The notes beneath the pieces were generated by a model, which did not search any database, had not been told where the DNA came from, and saw only the letters and a list, made by a program, of their open reading frames with translations. DNA of 5,680 nt, taken from NCBI GenBank assembly GCA_020722625.1, contig DYKK01000223.1, forward strand, positions 1 to 5,680, in the 5' to 3' direction. Source of the DNA: Anaeromyxobacter dehalogenans (lineage in GTDB: Bacteria > Myxococcota_A > UBA9042 > DTJE01). The translations under genes and the position numbers were made by a program. Below, piece after piece: positions 5,593 through 5,680 of this stretch; within the stretch, counting starts at the first letter, position 1, and each line of letters opens with the position of its first letter.

Positions 5593-5680
5593 CCGGCATC
5601 CGGGGTCCGGGGTCGCGGTGGACGTGGCCTCCTCGTCATGCCCCGCCCCCGCGACCGACGTTGTCCTGGCACTGGCACTG
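5593..5680. repeat. Long intergenic repeat, copy C (cut by window end)
   Basis: One CCGGCAT (5593-5599) and two CCGGGGT heptamers (5600-5613) are followed by CGCGGTGGACGTGGC, a diverged middle and GTCCTGGCACTGGCACTG at the window end. It aligns with copy A along its whole visible length in the same orientation, with one less CCGGGGT, one less CCGGCAT and two fewer bases in the middle. The end hexamer is CTGGCA where copy A has CTGACA. With copies A and B it brackets the peptidase and exported-protein genes. No gene is supported in 5488-5680. Confidence 0.85.

Noticed and set aside
5433..5678. An 81-aa minus-strand frame upstream of the peptidase gene
   Set aside because: It is formed by reading through repeat copy C, has no plausible ribosome site or motif, and a matching Arg/Pro-rich stretch appears wherever the repeat is read.

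Overview
The window is very GC-rich (about two thirds or more G+C by eye). All supported genes lie on the minus strand and read from right to left. Compact overlapping genes, GTG starts, a PlsB-type acyltransferase and a DUF2183/APP1-like phosphatase suggest a high-GC Gram-negative bacterium, perhaps Myxococcota or another former deltaproteobacterial lineage. That placement is inference; nothing here fixes the taxon.

Left block (1-3383): a tight three-gene glycerolipid operon. It starts with a PlsB-family glycerol-3-phosphate acyltransferase (GTG start at 3383). Its stop overlaps the GTG start of gpsA, which encodes sn-glycerol-3-phosphate dehydrogenase. Fourteen bases after gpsA comes a HAD-superfamily phosphatase related to APP1 phosphatidate phosphatases, which runs off the left edge. 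GpsA makes glycerol-3-phosphate, the acyltransferase acylates it, and the phosphatase may remove the phosphate from phosphatidate or a related lipid. The second acylation step (PlsC) is not in view.

Middle (3384-3649): a 266-base gap without a gene. It holds two copies of a G/C-rich heptamer-based repeat and a small inverted repeat upstream of the acyltransferase gene.

Right block (3650-5421): a translationally coupled pair (ATGA overlap). First is a 444-aa HETGH zinc metallopeptidase with no visible Sec signal peptide. It is followed by a 146-aa exported protein or lipoprotein with a proline-rich tail. Sampled lines of this block are less GC-rich than the lipid operon. Two 20-base dyads stand in tandem directly upstream of the peptidase start, and one contains its Shine-Dalgarno sequence.

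Right edge (5422-5680): the leader of that pair, a strong GC hairpin, and a third, same-orientation copy of the long intergenic repeat, cut by the window end. The peptidase/lipoprotein pair is therefore bracketed by direct repeats. The most interesting reading is an accessory two-gene module, possibly an effector plus its periplasmic guard, but the function is a hypothesis.
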